A stretch of DNA of 62,569 bases, from the NCBI GenBank assembly GCA_964439435.1, contig CAYTOF010000003.1:1-62569 (forward strand). The letters are read 5' to 3'. Both the position numbers and the translations under genes were made by a program. The notes beneath the pieces are model-generated. The model was not told the origin of the DNA and did no database searches. It saw only the letters and a list, made by a program, of their open reading frames with translations. This DNA is from CAYTOF01 sp964439435. Lineage in GTDB: Bacteria > Bacillota > Clostridia > Oscillospirales > QAMX01. Positions 1-8,930 of the stretch are shown here, one piece after another. The number at the start of each line of letters is the position of its first letter. Positions within the stretch are counted from its first letter, which is position 1.

Positions 1-102
1 TCTATCACTTTACTTTTACTCTGTCTAACCTTGCTTTTACTTTGACCGCCCACCCTTTTTGCCCTGATGTGCGCTTTTGAATTGTGTTCTCTGTTTCGCT
101 TC

Positions 103-131
103 TTGTCACGGTTTCAATTCTGTGGTATACT
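103..131 (+). promoter_or_regulatory. Predicted sigma-A promoter for the DUF4380-hisA pair
   Basis: A TTGTCA box at 103-108 and a TATACT box at 126-131 are separated by exactly 17 bases. They lie about 80 bases upstream of the first gene. This is a motif match read from the sequence only. Confidence 0.6.
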
Positions 132-209
132 CGTGTCAAATCGGGTCTGTGTGCTTTACACGCAAGCACATATTTTACCGATAATTGAAAACAAGAAAGG
201 AAGCACAAC

Positions 210-1148
210 ATGGCAATTGTATTTGGCGAAAGAGAGTATAAAAACTTTGGCAGAGTCCTGGCCATAGAAAACGGACATGCTGAGATTTTGGTCACCCTCG
301 AGTGCGGCCCGCGTATTATAAAATACTCCCTTCCGGGCGGAGAAAACTTCATGTATGAAGACAATAACAACGAGATTATCGAGTCCGGGCCTGAGTTTGA
401 CTCATATTTTTACTCCGATGCTTACTGGCGCACCTATGGAGGTCACAGGATTTGGCTGACCCCCGAGGCAAAACCTGAAACCTATTATCCCGACAACGAT
501 GAGGTAAACTACACCGTTTCAAACAATATATTTACCTTCACCCCTCCCCCGCAAAAATCCAACAATGTGCAACACACCTTGGAACTTGTGGTATCTGAAA
601 CTTCGTCGGATGTGCGTGTCACCGCATATGCCAAAAACACACACACCTTTCCCCAAGTCTTTGGCATTTGGCAAGTGTCGGTCATGTGCGCGGGCGGCAC
701 CGCCATTGTCCCGCAGAACAAAAAGGATACAGGCCTTTTGCACAACCGCACTATGTCCCTTTGGCCCTATTGCAATATGGCCGATCCCCGAGTCACTTGG
801 GGCAAGGAACTCATCTCCTTGCGTCAAGACCCCAAAGTTGACCTGCCCTTCAAATTTGGCATCTCCTGCGAAAGAGGTTTTTCCGCATATCTGTGCCATG
901 GCGCCCTGTTTGTCAAGAGATTTCCCTATTATGCAGGTCTTAACTATCCCGACGACGGATGCAATTTTGAGATATATACAAACAGGCATTTTCTCGAGCT
1001 TGAGAGCCTTGGCAAATTAGCTGCGGTGGCGCCCGATGAGACTATCCTGTCCAGCGAAGAGTGGAGCTTGATTCCCGGGGTCACCCCTGTCGCTGCGGAC
1101 GATATGACAGCCCTTGAAGAATTGACCGCAAAACTGATAGAAAAATGA
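210..1148 (+). CDS. DUF4380-like protein, possible sugar-binding or mutarotase-like fold
   Basis: A 312-residue soluble protein with no signal peptide or membrane segment. Beta-strand-rich sequence with motifs such as ECGPRIIKY near residue 29 and YGGHRIWLTPEA near residue 73 resembles the DUF4380 group, whose members have a galactose-mutarotase-like fold. A substrate cannot be read from the sequence. The ATG at 210 follows an AAGGA box. The stop overlaps the hisA start by four bases (ATGA), so the two genes are probably translationally coupled. DUF4380 membership is from memory of the family pattern, so the name is less certain than the gene. Confidence 0.7.
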   Translation: MAIVFGEREYKNFGRVLAIENGHAEILVTLECGPRIIKYSLPGGENFMYEDNNNEIIESGPEFDSYFYSDAYWRTYGGHRIWLTPEAKPETYYPDNDEVNYTVSNNIFTFTPPPQKSNNVQHTLELVVSETSSDVRVTAYAKNTHTFPQVFGIWQVSVMCAGGTAIVPQNKKDTGLLHNRTMSLWPYCNMADPRVTWGKELISLRQDPKVDLPFKFGISCERGFSAYLCHGALFVKRFPYYAGLNYPDDGCNFEIYTNRHFLELESLGKLAAVAPDETILSSEEWSLIPGVTPVAADDMTALEELTAKLIEK

Positions 1149-1897
1149 AGTTTCGACCCTGTATAGATCTGCATGGCGGCCATGTCAAGCAGTTGGTCGG
1201 GAAAACTCTGGCAGACAACCTGCAAGAGAACTTTGTCTCAGAGCAAGATGCCAAATACTATGCCGATATGTTTCGCCGAGATGAACTGAATGGCGGGCAT
1301 CTGATCATGCTCGGAAGCGGAAATGTGGAACAAGCGCTCGGTGCACTCCTCTCTTTTCCCGGCGGTATGCAGATAGGCGGCGGTATCAACTGTGAGAATG
1401 CGGAGTTTTTTTTGGAAAACGGAGCTTCCCATGTCATCATAACTTCGGCACTTTTTGAAGGCGATAAGTTTTCAAAAGAAAAGCTCCTCGCCATTATGAA
1501 TCTGGTCGGCAAAGAGAGGCTTGTTGTCGACCTGAGCTGCGTGCGAAATGAAAGAGGATACTTTGCAGCCAAAGACGGTTGGAGAACAACAACCGATTTT
1601 GAAGTCACCGCAAACTCACTTCATGAGCTTTCTAAATATTGCAGTGAGTTTTTGATACATTCAATTGACGTAGAAGGGCAAATGGTCGGCCCGGACTATG
1701 CTTTGGTGGAACTGCTCACGGCATTTCGCACCCATGGCAGTACTCCCATCACATATGCCGGCGGCATATCCAAATACGAAGACATAATCGCATTTGAATC
1801 CGCCTGTTTGGGCTTGCTTGACTTCACCGTGGGCAGCGCCCTTGATATTTACGGCGGCGATTTGCCCTACTCGCTTTTGGCAAAATCATTCCGTTAA
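1145..1897 (+). CDS. hisA: Phosphoribosylformimino-AICAR ribotide isomerase, eukaryote-type HisA
   Basis: A 250-residue TIM-barrel protein for the fourth step of histidine biosynthesis, converting ProFAR to PRFAR. The N-terminus FRPCIDLHGGHVKQLVG matches the eukaryotic HIS6 form rather than the common bacterial HisA. The two phosphate-binding parts are visible as QIGGGI near residue 77 and TYAGGIS near residue 203. Length is normal. It overlaps the upstream DUF4380-like gene by four bases. No other his gene is nearby, so it is an orphan here. Other histidine genes must lie outside the window, or the enzyme may have another substrate. Confidence 0.85.
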   Translation: MKFRPCIDLHGGHVKQLVGKTLADNLQENFVSEQDAKYYADMFRRDELNGGHLIMLGSGNVEQALGALLSFPGGMQIGGGINCENAEFFLENGASHVIITSALFEGDKFSKEKLLAIMNLVGKERLVVDLSCVRNERGYFAAKDGWRTTTDFEVTANSLHELSKYCSEFLIHSIDVEGQMVGPDYALVELLTAFRTHGSTPITYAGGISKYEDIIAFESACLGLLDFTVGSALDIYGGDLPYSLLAKSFR

Positions 1898-2036
1898 AGC
1901 CTTTGTTCTCCACTTAATAGGTGTAAAACAAGGCAAAATACCGGTATTCACAAAATGTTTACTTTAATTTGATTGTAATACATGCAACTTTATGATAATA
2001 TAAAACTGCAACAACAATATATAGGGGGAGATTCCA

Positions 2037-2447
2037 TTGATAAAGTGCATTGTCGGCTTGAAAGGTACAGGTAAGACTAAACAACTTATCAGCATGGTCA
2101 ATACGGCAGTTACAGAAGAGGCCGGAAGTGTAATATGTATTGAAAGAGACCCCAAGCTGACATATGATATCAGCCATCGGGCAAGATTGATAGATACTGT
2201 CAATTATGAGATAAAAGGTTTTGAGGGGTTTGCCGGTTTCATTTCCGGTCTGTACGCTCAGAATTACGATATCACATCCATCTTTGTGGACAGCCTTTAT
2301 AAAATTACAGGCAGCAACGATACAGAAAAAGCCGGGGAGTTCTTTGAGTGGCTGGATAGATTCTCGGAACAGACAAAGATAAAATTTGTCATCATGATCA
2401 GCGCCGATATAGATGACATACCCAAACAAGCGCGCCGCTACCTTTGA
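2037..2447 (+). CDS. Small P-loop ATP-binding protein of unknown role
   Basis: A 136-residue protein starting at a TTG codon preceded by a strong AGGGGGAG box; no ATG fits. A Walker A motif GLKGTGKT lies at residues 7-14 and a Walker B-like strand ITSIFVDSLYKI near residues 79-90. The rest is a short alpha/beta core ending at a KFVIMISAD strand. It is too short for a transporter or helicase, and no partner domain is seen. Similar small ATP-binding proteins occur in Clostridia and are sometimes labelled PilT-like, but I see no evidence for a pilus function. A terminator follows at 2495-2531. Confidence 0.7.
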   Translation: MIKCIVGLKGTGKTKQLISMVNTAVTEEAGSVICIERDPKLTYDISHRARLIDTVNYEIKGFEGFAGFISGLYAQNYDITSIFVDSLYKITGSNDTEKAGEFFEWLDRFSEQTKIKFVIMISADIDDIPKQARRYL

Positions 2448-2494
2448 TATCAACACACCAAAAAGCATTTGTCGCTCTAATTAAAATTTCCGAT

Positions 2495-2531
2495 AATCCC
2501 TTTAACCCGTGTCACTCGAGTTAAAGGGATT
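2495..2531 (+). terminator. Rho-independent-type hairpin after the P-loop gene
   Basis: AATCCCTTTAAC at 2495-2506 pairs perfectly with GTTAAAGGGATT at 2520-2531 across a 13-base loop. A short T-rich tail follows. Confidence 0.7.
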
Positions 2532-2552
2532 TGTTTGTCGCGCAAAATGCAG

Positions 2553-2581
2553 TTGACTTATATTCAGTCCCGGTGTATCAT
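2553..2581 (+). promoter_or_regulatory. Predicted promoter of the LysR regulator
   Basis: TTGACT at 2553-2558 and TATCAT at 2576-2581 are 17 bases apart. They sit about 45 bases before the LysR start codon. Confidence 0.6.
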
Positions 2582-2625
2582 AACTCCAACGAAACTAAAT
2601 CCTTTTTAACATAAGGGAGAATTAT

Positions 2626-3504
2626 ATGATCGGGCCGGAGAGATATGCTGTATTTTTAAGTGTCGCGAAGAACAAAAGTATCACCAAGGCTGCTCGCCAG
2701 CTGTTTTTGTCACAACCGGCAGTGAGCCAACACATCTCAAAACTGGAAGGCGAACTGAAATGCAAGCTGTTTGTACGTTCGCCAAAAGGCGTTCATCTGA
2801 CACCCGAGGGGGAAGTCCTCTTCTCCCATATTTCCCGTGCCTTTGAGGAGATAGAGGCCGGTGAAAAGGCATTGTTATCAATGCTCGGTCTTGAGAGTGG
2901 AGAGATACGCGTCGGTGCCAGCGATATGACTTTGCAGTATTTTCTGCTACCCCACCTTGAGCGCTTTCATTTTTTGCACCCGGAAATAAAAATAAGCGTG
3001 ACAAATGATCCTACCCCCCGCACTTTGCAACAGATAGAGCAAGGCACCATAGATTTTGGCGCCGTCAGCGAACCCTTTGCAAAAGTTCCGGGCCTTGTTG
3101 TTCACCCCGTAAAGCAAATCCGCGACACTTTTGTCTGTGGCTCAAAACTTTTTCCTTCAATTCAAAATCCTCTTCCCCTAAAGGAGCTGGAGCATTTGCC
3201 CATCATATGTCTTGAGAAAAACACCAGCACACGAAGGTTTTTGGACGATTTTCTGGGAGATAACGGTGTTCTCCTCTCCCCTGAGTTTGAGCTGGCCACT
3301 TCCCGATTGATTGTGGAATTTGCGATTAGAAATCTGGGCATAGGTTTTGTCGTCTCCGATTTTGCAAACGAAGAGATAAATGCCAAGAAGCTTCACAGGG
3401 TTGCACTCGAGGTAAAGCCTCCGGCGCGCAATATATGCATTGTTCACCGCAAACGTCCCCTCTCTCAAGCAACTCAAGCTCTGCTGTCCATCATTTTGTC
3501 ATAA
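2626..3504 (+). CDS. LysR-family transcriptional regulator
   Basis: A 292-residue DNA-binding regulator. The N-terminal winged helix-turn-helix (about residues 5-65) shows the typical ITKAARQLFLSQPAVSQHI pattern. The rest is a two-lobed periplasmic-binding-protein-like effector domain starting near residue 90. The ATG at 2626 follows an AAGGGAG box. LysR targets are often divergently transcribed, but here the previous gene and the next gene (purA) both lie on the same strand, so the target is not obvious. The effector cannot be deduced. Confidence 0.9.
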   Translation: MIGPERYAVFLSVAKNKSITKAARQLFLSQPAVSQHISKLEGELKCKLFVRSPKGVHLTPEGEVLFSHISRAFEEIEAGEKALLSMLGLESGEIRVGASDMTLQYFLLPHLERFHFLHPEIKISVTNDPTPRTLQQIEQGTIDFGAVSEPFAKVPGLVVHPVKQIRDTFVCGSKLFPSIQNPLPLKELEHLPIICLEKNTSTRRFLDDFLGDNGVLLSPEFELATSRLIVEFAIRNLGIGFVVSDFANEEINAKKLHRVALEVKPPARNICIVHRKRPLSQATQALLSIILS

Positions 3505-3621
3505 GCTGTGCTAATCTCTAAGATAACTACTATCTATTTTACTTATGTTTCATTAAGTGTTAAGATATTGATGTAATAAAGGCGGTTTTTGCCGCAAAAT
3601 CTTTTAAAGAGGTGAATTTAA

Positions 3622-4899
3622 ATGGTAACCGCGATAGTGGGCGGAAACTGGGGAGATGAAGGAAAGGGCAAGATGACGGATTTGCTTGCCTGCGATGCCA
3701 ATATAGTGATTCGTTTCCAAGGGGGAGCAAATGCGGGACACACAATAATAAATGACTACGGTCGATTTGCCCTGCATATCTTGCCCTCGGGTGTTTTCAA
3801 CGCCGAGGTTACCAACCTTATCGGCCCCGGCGTCGCTTTAAATCTCGACAGCTTTTTCAAGGAGCTTGCCCAGCTGGAATCGGCCAAAGTGCCGACTCCG
3901 AAAATCTTTATATCCGACAGAGCGCAAATTGTCATGCCCTACCACATAATGGCCGACACCTTGGAGGAAAAGCGCCTGGGTTCAAGGAGTTTTGGCTCGA
4001 CAAAATCCGGTATAGCGCCTTTTTATTCCGACAAATATCTGAAAATCGGCATACAGGTTTGCGAAATTCTCTATGGCGATCTCCGCTCCAGAGTTGAACG
4101 CATATGTGAAAGTAAAAATATCACACTGACCGCCCTGTATGGAGATGCCGCGGAACTGGAGCCCGATAAACTCATCGCCTATCTTGAAGGATATCGCGAA
4201 AAACTCGCGCCCTATGTCCGTGACACCGCCCAAATTCTGCATGCCGCAGTTAAAGCTGACAAAAACATTTTGCTTGAAGGGCAACTCGGATCCCTGCGTG
4301 ACCCCGACAATGGGATATACCCCTTTGTGACCTCCTCCTCCCCCCTTGCGGGCTTTGCAAGTGTCGGAGCGGCGGGTATCCCCCCTCATGCAATTAAAAA
4401 AATCATCACTGTGGTCAAATCCTATTCCTCCAGCGTGGGAGCGGGTGCCTTTGTCACAGAGATTTTCGACGACGAGGCACATCAACTGCGGGAACGCGGA
4501 GGCGACAAGGGCGAATACGGAGCGACGACCAATCGTCCACGCCGCATGGGTTGGTTTGATGCCGTCGCCAGCAGATATGGCTGTCTTTTGCAAGGAGCCA
4601 CGGATGTAGTGCTCTCTCTTTTGGATGTACTTGGATATCTTGACCAAATACCTGTCTGCACAGCCTATGATATAGACGGCACCATCACACGGGACTTTCC
4701 TGTCACGCCCTTACTCAATCAGGCAAAACCCGTATACAAATACTTGGAGGGCTGGAAGTGCGATATAAGAGGCATAAGAAAATATGAAGACCTGCCAAAA
4801 AACGCTCGGACATATGTGGAGTTTGTTGAAAACGAGCTTGGATTTCCTATCACCATGATCTCAAACGGCCCCAAAAGAGAAGATATCATTTTCAGATAA
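3622..4899 (+). CDS. purA: Adenylosuccinate synthase
   Basis: A 425-residue cytosolic enzyme that joins IMP and aspartate using GTP in the first committed step to AMP. The GTP-binding loop GDEGKGK is at residues 11-17 with the catalytic aspartate in it, and GGANAGHTI near residue 33 carries the catalytic histidine. The loop is preceded by GGNW where most family members have a Q before the W, a mild variation. Length is normal. The start follows AGAGGTG. It stands alone, without purB, and ends at a terminator shared with the convergent yebC. Confidence 0.95.
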   Translation: MVTAIVGGNWGDEGKGKMTDLLACDANIVIRFQGGANAGHTIINDYGRFALHILPSGVFNAEVTNLIGPGVALNLDSFFKELAQLESAKVPTPKIFISDRAQIVMPYHIMADTLEEKRLGSRSFGSTKSGIAPFYSDKYLKIGIQVCEILYGDLRSRVERICESKNITLTALYGDAAELEPDKLIAYLEGYREKLAPYVRDTAQILHAAVKADKNILLEGQLGSLRDPDNGIYPFVTSSSPLAGFASVGAAGIPPHAIKKIITVVKSYSSSVGAGAFVTEIFDDEAHQLRERGGDKGEYGATTNRPRRMGWFDAVASRYGCLLQGATDVVLSLLDVLGYLDQIPVCTAYDIDGTITRDFPVTPLLNQAKPVYKYLEGWKCDIRGIRKYEDLPKNARTYVEFVENELGFPITMISNGPKREDIIFR

Positions 4900-4911
4900 A
4901 GCAAATATACA

Positions 4912-4945
4912 AAAGCCGCAATTTCATTTTTGAAATTGCGGCTTT
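4912..4945. terminator. Bidirectional terminator between purA and yebC
   Basis: A perfect 15-base stem (4912-4926 with 4931-4945) and a 4-base loop, flanked by A-rich and T-rich tails. It can serve both converging genes. Confidence 0.85.
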
Positions 4946-4961
4946 ATGTCTGTATTTTTAT

Positions 4962-5681
4962 TTATTCGTCCCAATTGTGCCATACGTTTTGAACGTCTTC
5001 ATTGTCATCCAGCATGTCAAGCAACTTGCGCATGCGCTTGACATCCTCTTCGCTTTCCAGCGATACATAGTTTTGCGGCAACATTCTGACTTCCGCCTCG
5101 GCAAACTCATATTTGTCCTCGAGTGCTTCCCTCACAGGCCCAAATTCCTCGTGTGCCGTGATTATTTCAAACATATCCTCATCGCTTGAAAAATCTTCGG
5201 CTCCCGCTTCAAGGACCTCAATCATGAGCATGTCCTCGTCTTGACCGGTATTTTCTATAATCAACAGACCTTTTCGGTCAAATTGCCAGGACACACAGTT
5301 GGCTTGCCCGAGGTTTCCGCCGTTTTTATCAAAATAGTGGCGCACCTCCGCTGCCGTTCTGTTCTTATTGTCTGTCAGTGTCTCCACTATTACGGCAACC
5401 CCTGCGGGTCCATAACCTTCATATGTCATGCTCTCATAATTTGAGTCATCACCGGTGCCTGAATATTTTTGAATCATGCGATTTATATTGTCATTTGGAA
5501 CGTTGTTTGCCTTTGCCTTTGCGATGATATCGCGGAGTTTGGCATTAGTTGTAGGGTCAGCGCCGCCATCTTTTACGGCAACTCCGATTTCTTTGCCGAT
5601 TTTCGTGAATATCTTTGCCCGTTTCGCATCAGATGCTTCTTTTTTGTGTTTTATATTGCTCCATTTAGAATGACCTGCCAT
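4962..5681 (-). CDS. yebC: YebC/PmpR-family protein
   Basis: A 239-residue cytosolic protein beginning with the family signature MAGHSKWSNIKHKK. The start at 5681 is chosen because of that signature and the GGGTGG box just upstream. A longer reading from 5723 would add 14 residues not found in the family. YebC proteins were described as transcription regulators and more recently as factors that help ribosomes translate difficult proline stretches. All three typical subdomains are present (the helical N-terminus, then VIVETLTDNKNRT near residue 90, and an acidic C-terminus). Single-gene unit, convergent with purA. Confidence 0.93.
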   Translation of the reverse strand: MAGHSKWSNIKHKKEASDAKRAKIFTKIGKEIGVAVKDGGADPTTNAKLRDIIAKAKANNVPNDNINRMIQKYSGTGDDSNYESMTYEGYGPAGVAVIVETLTDNKNRTAAEVRHYFDKNGGNLGQANCVSWQFDRKGLLIIENTGQDEDMLMIEVLEAGAEDFSSDEDMFEIITAHEEFGPVREALEDKYEFAEAEVRMLPQNYVSLESEEDVKRMRKLLDMLDDNEDVQNVWHNWDE

Positions 5682-5792
5682 TAAACCACCCTTATATTTC
5701 CCAATAGTTATGCAATCTACCAATTATTATATACAATCCAAAGGTTTTAATCAAGTATTGGCCTCCCAAAAACAATGTTTGGCCAAAATACA

Positions 5793-5822
5793 TGTCGGAG
5801 AGCTTATATAAGCTCTCCGACA
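5793..5822 (-). terminator. Perfect 30-base palindrome, likely groEL terminator
   Basis: The 30 bases at 5793-5822 are self-complementary over their full length, centred on TATA. They lie just after the groEL stop, with a T-rich stretch beyond on the minus strand. With so small a loop it could also be a protein-binding site. Confidence 0.7.
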
Positions 5823-5858
5823 CAGTAAAACCATTTACTTTATTTTATCGTTTTGGAA

Positions 5859-7496
5859 TTAATACATCCCCATGTCGCCGCCCATGCCGGGTGCGCCGCC
5901 GCCAACAGGTGCCGGAGGTTCAGGCAGGTCGCCCACCAGAGCTTCTGTGGTGATCAGCATCGCGGCAATACTCGCAGCGTTCTGAAGTGCGGATCTGGTA
6001 ACTTTGGCCGGGTCAACGATGCCGGCTTTAACCATGTCGACATAGGTTTCGCTCAGCACGTCAAAGCCGTAGCCGACTTTTTTGGAGTTTTTAATTTTTT
6101 CAAGAACGATCGAACCTTCAATGCCGGCATTGGCTGCAATCTGTTTGATTGGCTCTTCCAGTGCTTTTATGATGGTCTTCACGCCTGTGCGCTCATCGCC
6201 CTCTGTTGTTTTGAGGAGCTTTTCCACTGCTGCAATAGCATTGATATAAGCCGCTCCGCCGCCGGCAACGATGCCCTCTTCAACAGCGGCGCGTGTGGCG
6301 TTCAGTGCGTCTTCTATGCGCAGTTTCTTGTCTTTCATCTCTGTTTCGGTAGCGGCACCGACTTTTATGACAGCAACGCCGCCGGAAAGCTTGGCAAGGC
6401 GCTCTTGCAGCTTTTCCTTGTCAAAATCAGAGGTTGTGACTTCGACTTGAGCTTTGATCTGGTTGATTCTGCCTTTGATGTCATCGGAATCTCCGGCGCC
6501 GTCAACAATAATCGTGTTTTCTTTGGAAACTTTAACTTGCTTTGCACGACCTAGCTGGCTGATGTCCGTATCTTTAAGCTCAAGGCCGAGCTCCTCGGAG
6601 ATAACCTCTCCGCCTGTCAAAATGGCAATGTCTTTGAGCATCTCTTTGCGCCTGTCGCCAAAGCCCGGTGCTTTTACTGCGATGCAGGTGAGAACGCCGC
6701 GCAGTTTGTTGACAATGAGCGTGGCAAGGGCTTCGCCTTCAATGTCCTCGGCGATGATCATAAGTTTTTTACCGGCTTGTGCCATTTGGTTCAAAAGAGG
6801 CAAAATATCCTGTATGTTGGAGATCTTTTTGTCTGTAATGAGGATGTGGGCATCATCCACCACAGCTTCCATTTTGTCAGAATCTGTGATCATATAGGGG
6901 GTGATGTATCCGCGGTCAAACTGCATGCCCTCGACAACTTCGCTGAATGTGTCCGCTGTTTTGGATTCTTCGACAGTGATAACACCGTCATTGGAGACCT
7001 TGTCCATTGCCTCGGCAATGAGGTCGCCGATAAAATCGTCTCCCGAAGAGATAGCCGCGACTTTGGCAATGTCGGAATTGTCCGTAACCGCCACTGAATT
7101 TTCTTTAATTGAGGCCACAGCCGCATCCACTGCTGCCGCTATGCCCTTGCGCATGATGATCGGGTTGGCGCCTGCGGCGAGGTTTTTCAAGCCTTCTCTC
7201 ATAATGACCTGAGCAAGCAGCGTCGCTGTCGTCGTGCCGTCGCCCGCCACGTCATTTGTCTTTGTGGCGACTTCTTTTACAAGCTGTGCGCCCATGTTTT
7301 CAAATCTGTCTTCGAGTTCAATTTCCTTTGCTATCGTAACACCGTCATTTATAATCAGGGGAGCGCCGAACTTTTTGTCCAATACAACGTTTCTGCCCTT
7401 CGGCCCCAGTGTAATCTTAACGGTATCTGCTACTTTATTCACGCCGTCTTGCAGAGACCGGCGCGCGTCATCACCATGAATAATATTTTTTGCCAT
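5859..7496 (-). CDS. groEL: 60-kDa chaperonin GroEL
   Basis: A 545-residue chaperonin subunit that forms the 14-mer folding chamber with the GroES lid. The ATP-binding signature DVAGDGTTTAT is near residue 83, LGPKGRNVVLD near residue 30, and the methionine- and glycine-rich tail GGAPGMGGDMGMY closes the protein. Full length with no defect. It is 29 bases downstream of groES and shares its CIRCE-controlled promoter. The start follows a GGAGGTAAT box. Confidence 0.98.
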   Translation of the reverse strand: MAKNIIHGDDARRSLQDGVNKVADTVKITLGPKGRNVVLDKKFGAPLIINDGVTIAKEIELEDRFENMGAQLVKEVATKTNDVAGDGTTTATLLAQVIMREGLKNLAAGANPIIMRKGIAAAVDAAVASIKENSVAVTDNSDIAKVAAISSGDDFIGDLIAEAMDKVSNDGVITVEESKTADTFSEVVEGMQFDRGYITPYMITDSDKMEAVVDDAHILITDKKISNIQDILPLLNQMAQAGKKLMIIAEDIEGEALATLIVNKLRGVLTCIAVKAPGFGDRRKEMLKDIAILTGGEVISEELGLELKDTDISQLGRAKQVKVSKENTIIVDGAGDSDDIKGRINQIKAQVEVTTSDFDKEKLQERLAKLSGGVAVIKVGAATETEMKDKKLRIEDALNATRAAVEEGIVAGGGAAYINAIAAVEKLLKTTEGDERTGVKTIIKALEEPIKQIAANAGIEGSIVLEKIKNSKKVGYGFDVLSETYVDMVKAGIVDPAKVTRSALQNAASIAAMLITTEALVGDLPEPPAPVGGGAPGMGGDMGMY

Positions 7497-7525
7497 ATCT
7501 TATTACCTCCGTTTATCTGATTTGC

Positions 7526-7810
7526 TTACTCTACAATGGCAAGAATATCGTTCTGACGAACGATGTTGTATTCTTCGCCATCAATTTTAACTTCGGTGCC
7601 GGAATACTTGCTTGTTATGACCTTGTCGCCTGTTTTGACATACATCACAACTTCTTTACCATCCACAACTCCGCCGGGCCCTACTGCGATAATCTCGGCA
7701 ACAGTTGGTTTCTCTTTTGCTGTGCCTGTCAATATAATACCGCTCTTGGTTTTTTCCTCGGTTTCAATCATTTTTACGACAACACGATCTGCCAAAGGTT
7801 TTAGTGTCAT
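7526..7810 (-). CDS. groES: 10-kDa co-chaperonin GroES
   Basis: A 94-residue lid protein for GroEL. It begins with LKPLADRVVVK and has the mobile loop ETEEKTKSGIILTG at about residues 16-29. Length is normal. First gene of the groESL operon; the start follows AGGAGGTAGC. Transcription is likely repressed by HrcA through the CIRCE element just upstream. Confidence 0.98.
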   Translation of the reverse strand: MTLKPLADRVVVKMIETEEKTKSGIILTGTAKEKPTVAEIIAVGPGGVVDGKEVVMYVKTGDKVITSKYSGTEVKIDGEEYNIVRQNDILAIVE

Positions 7811-7844
7811 TTTTGCTACCTCCTATAATAATCTTCCTTAACAT

Positions 7845-7871
7845 TTGGCACTCAGTGCCCCTGAGTGCTAA
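7845..7871 (-). promoter_or_regulatory. CIRCE operator (HrcA site)
   Basis: TTGGCACTC and GAGTGCTAA flank a 9-base spacer, matching the CIRCE consensus TTAGCACTC-N9-GAGTGCTAA with one changed base. It is placed between the promoter and the groES start. HrcA itself is not in the window. Confidence 0.95.
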
Positions 7872-7878
7872 TGTATAT

Positions 7879-7907
7879 ATGATAATCTATATAGCCATTT
7901 TTTACAA
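7879..7907 (-). promoter_or_regulatory. Predicted groESL promoter
   Basis: Read on the minus strand, TTGTAA (7907-7902) and TATCAT (7884-7879) are 17 bases apart and end just before the CIRCE element. Confidence 0.55.
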
Positions 7908-7957
7908 TCTACATTTTAACCAAATTTAAGCGCGTTCGGGGGGTGATTTTCAATATC

Positions 7958-8908
7958 TTATACATTTTGCACACAAATTTTGTCTAAATGGTGATTGATC
8001 AGCTCAAAAACATCGTATTTTTCCGGTTCGTTTATGATTTCATGGCGCAATCCGTCAAAAATCTTCGTCTCTGTCTTTGCGCCAAATTTCAGGAGCAAAT
8101 GGGAGATCGCCGCCACACCTTTGCCAAATCCGCTCACGGGATCGTCACTTCCCGCCACCAGCAACACCTTTTCGTCTTTTATGGCGGAGAGGTGTTTTTT
8201 CTTATTGCTATAGGCCATGCCGCCCAGCAAATCTCTGAACCCGCCAAGGGTGAAGATAAACCCGCAGTTTTCGTCATTTATATAGAGGTCCAACTTTTCA
8301 CGGTCACGACAGAGCCAATCGAACTCGCTGTAGCTGTCTTTGGAAAACTTTTTGGAGAATTTCCCAAAAGAGAGCTCATTCATTATTTTGCTTCTGTACT
8401 TGTCTCCCTTGAAGAGGATGCCGGTTTTCGCAAGCAAGCTTCCCATCTTTGTTATAAAATCGGGGTTGTGGGCGGGCCCGCTCAAAATATACAAGCAGAT
8501 GGTTTTGGGATACATTGTCATATGTGTCCTGGCCAGCAGAGAACCCATGCTGTGTCCAAAGAGGAAAACGGGCATGTCCGGATACTCCCTTTGCGCAAGT
8601 TTCCGCACCGTCTCAATGTCCTGCACCGCATATTCCCAACCCGAGCGTGGGGCGAAATACCCTTTTATGCCATTTTTCTCCGCTGTTTTCCCGTGTCCGA
8701 GATGGTCCGGAGCATAGAGGGCATATCCCTTTTTCACAAAAAACTCGGCAAACTCATCATAGCGAGCTGCGTGTTCCACCATCCCGTGGGCGATGACAAT
8801 CAGGCCCTTTACCTCGGATTTTTTCGGTTGCCAACGGTGGATGTAAGTTTCAAACCCATCCAACGCAGATTGCATGAAAAAACCGTCATATTGTACGATA
8901 TGCTCCAT
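7958..8908 (-). CDS. Alpha/beta hydrolase, monoacylglycerol lipase/lysophospholipase type
   Basis: A 316-residue serine hydrolase. The oxyanion segment VIAHGMVEHAARY (near residue 38), the nucleophile elbow GHSMGS (near residue 118), the acid in AGSDDPVS (near residue 252) and the histidine in DGLRHEI (near residue 288) form a complete triad in the order of the Hydrolase_4 group. No signal peptide, so it acts inside the cell, probably on monoacylglycerols or lysophospholipids. The start follows AGGCGGG. A promoter embedded in a perfect inverted repeat lies 23 bases upstream. Confidence 0.88.
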   Translation of the reverse strand: MEHIVQYDGFFMQSALDGFETYIHRWQPKKSEVKGLIVIAHGMVEHAARYDEFAEFFVKKGYALYAPDHLGHGKTAEKNGIKGYFAPRSGWEYAVQDIETVRKLAQREYPDMPVFLFGHSMGSLLARTHMTMYPKTICLYILSGPAHNPDFITKMGSLLAKTGILFKGDKYRSKIMNELSFGKFSKKFSKDSYSEFDWLCRDREKLDLYINDENCGFIFTLGGFRDLLGGMAYSNKKKHLSAIKDEKVLLVAGSDDPVSGFGKGVAAISHLLLKFGAKTETKIFDGLRHEIINEPEKYDVFELINHHLDKICVQNV

Positions 8909-8930
8909 AAAAACCCGCCTTTCACATCGA

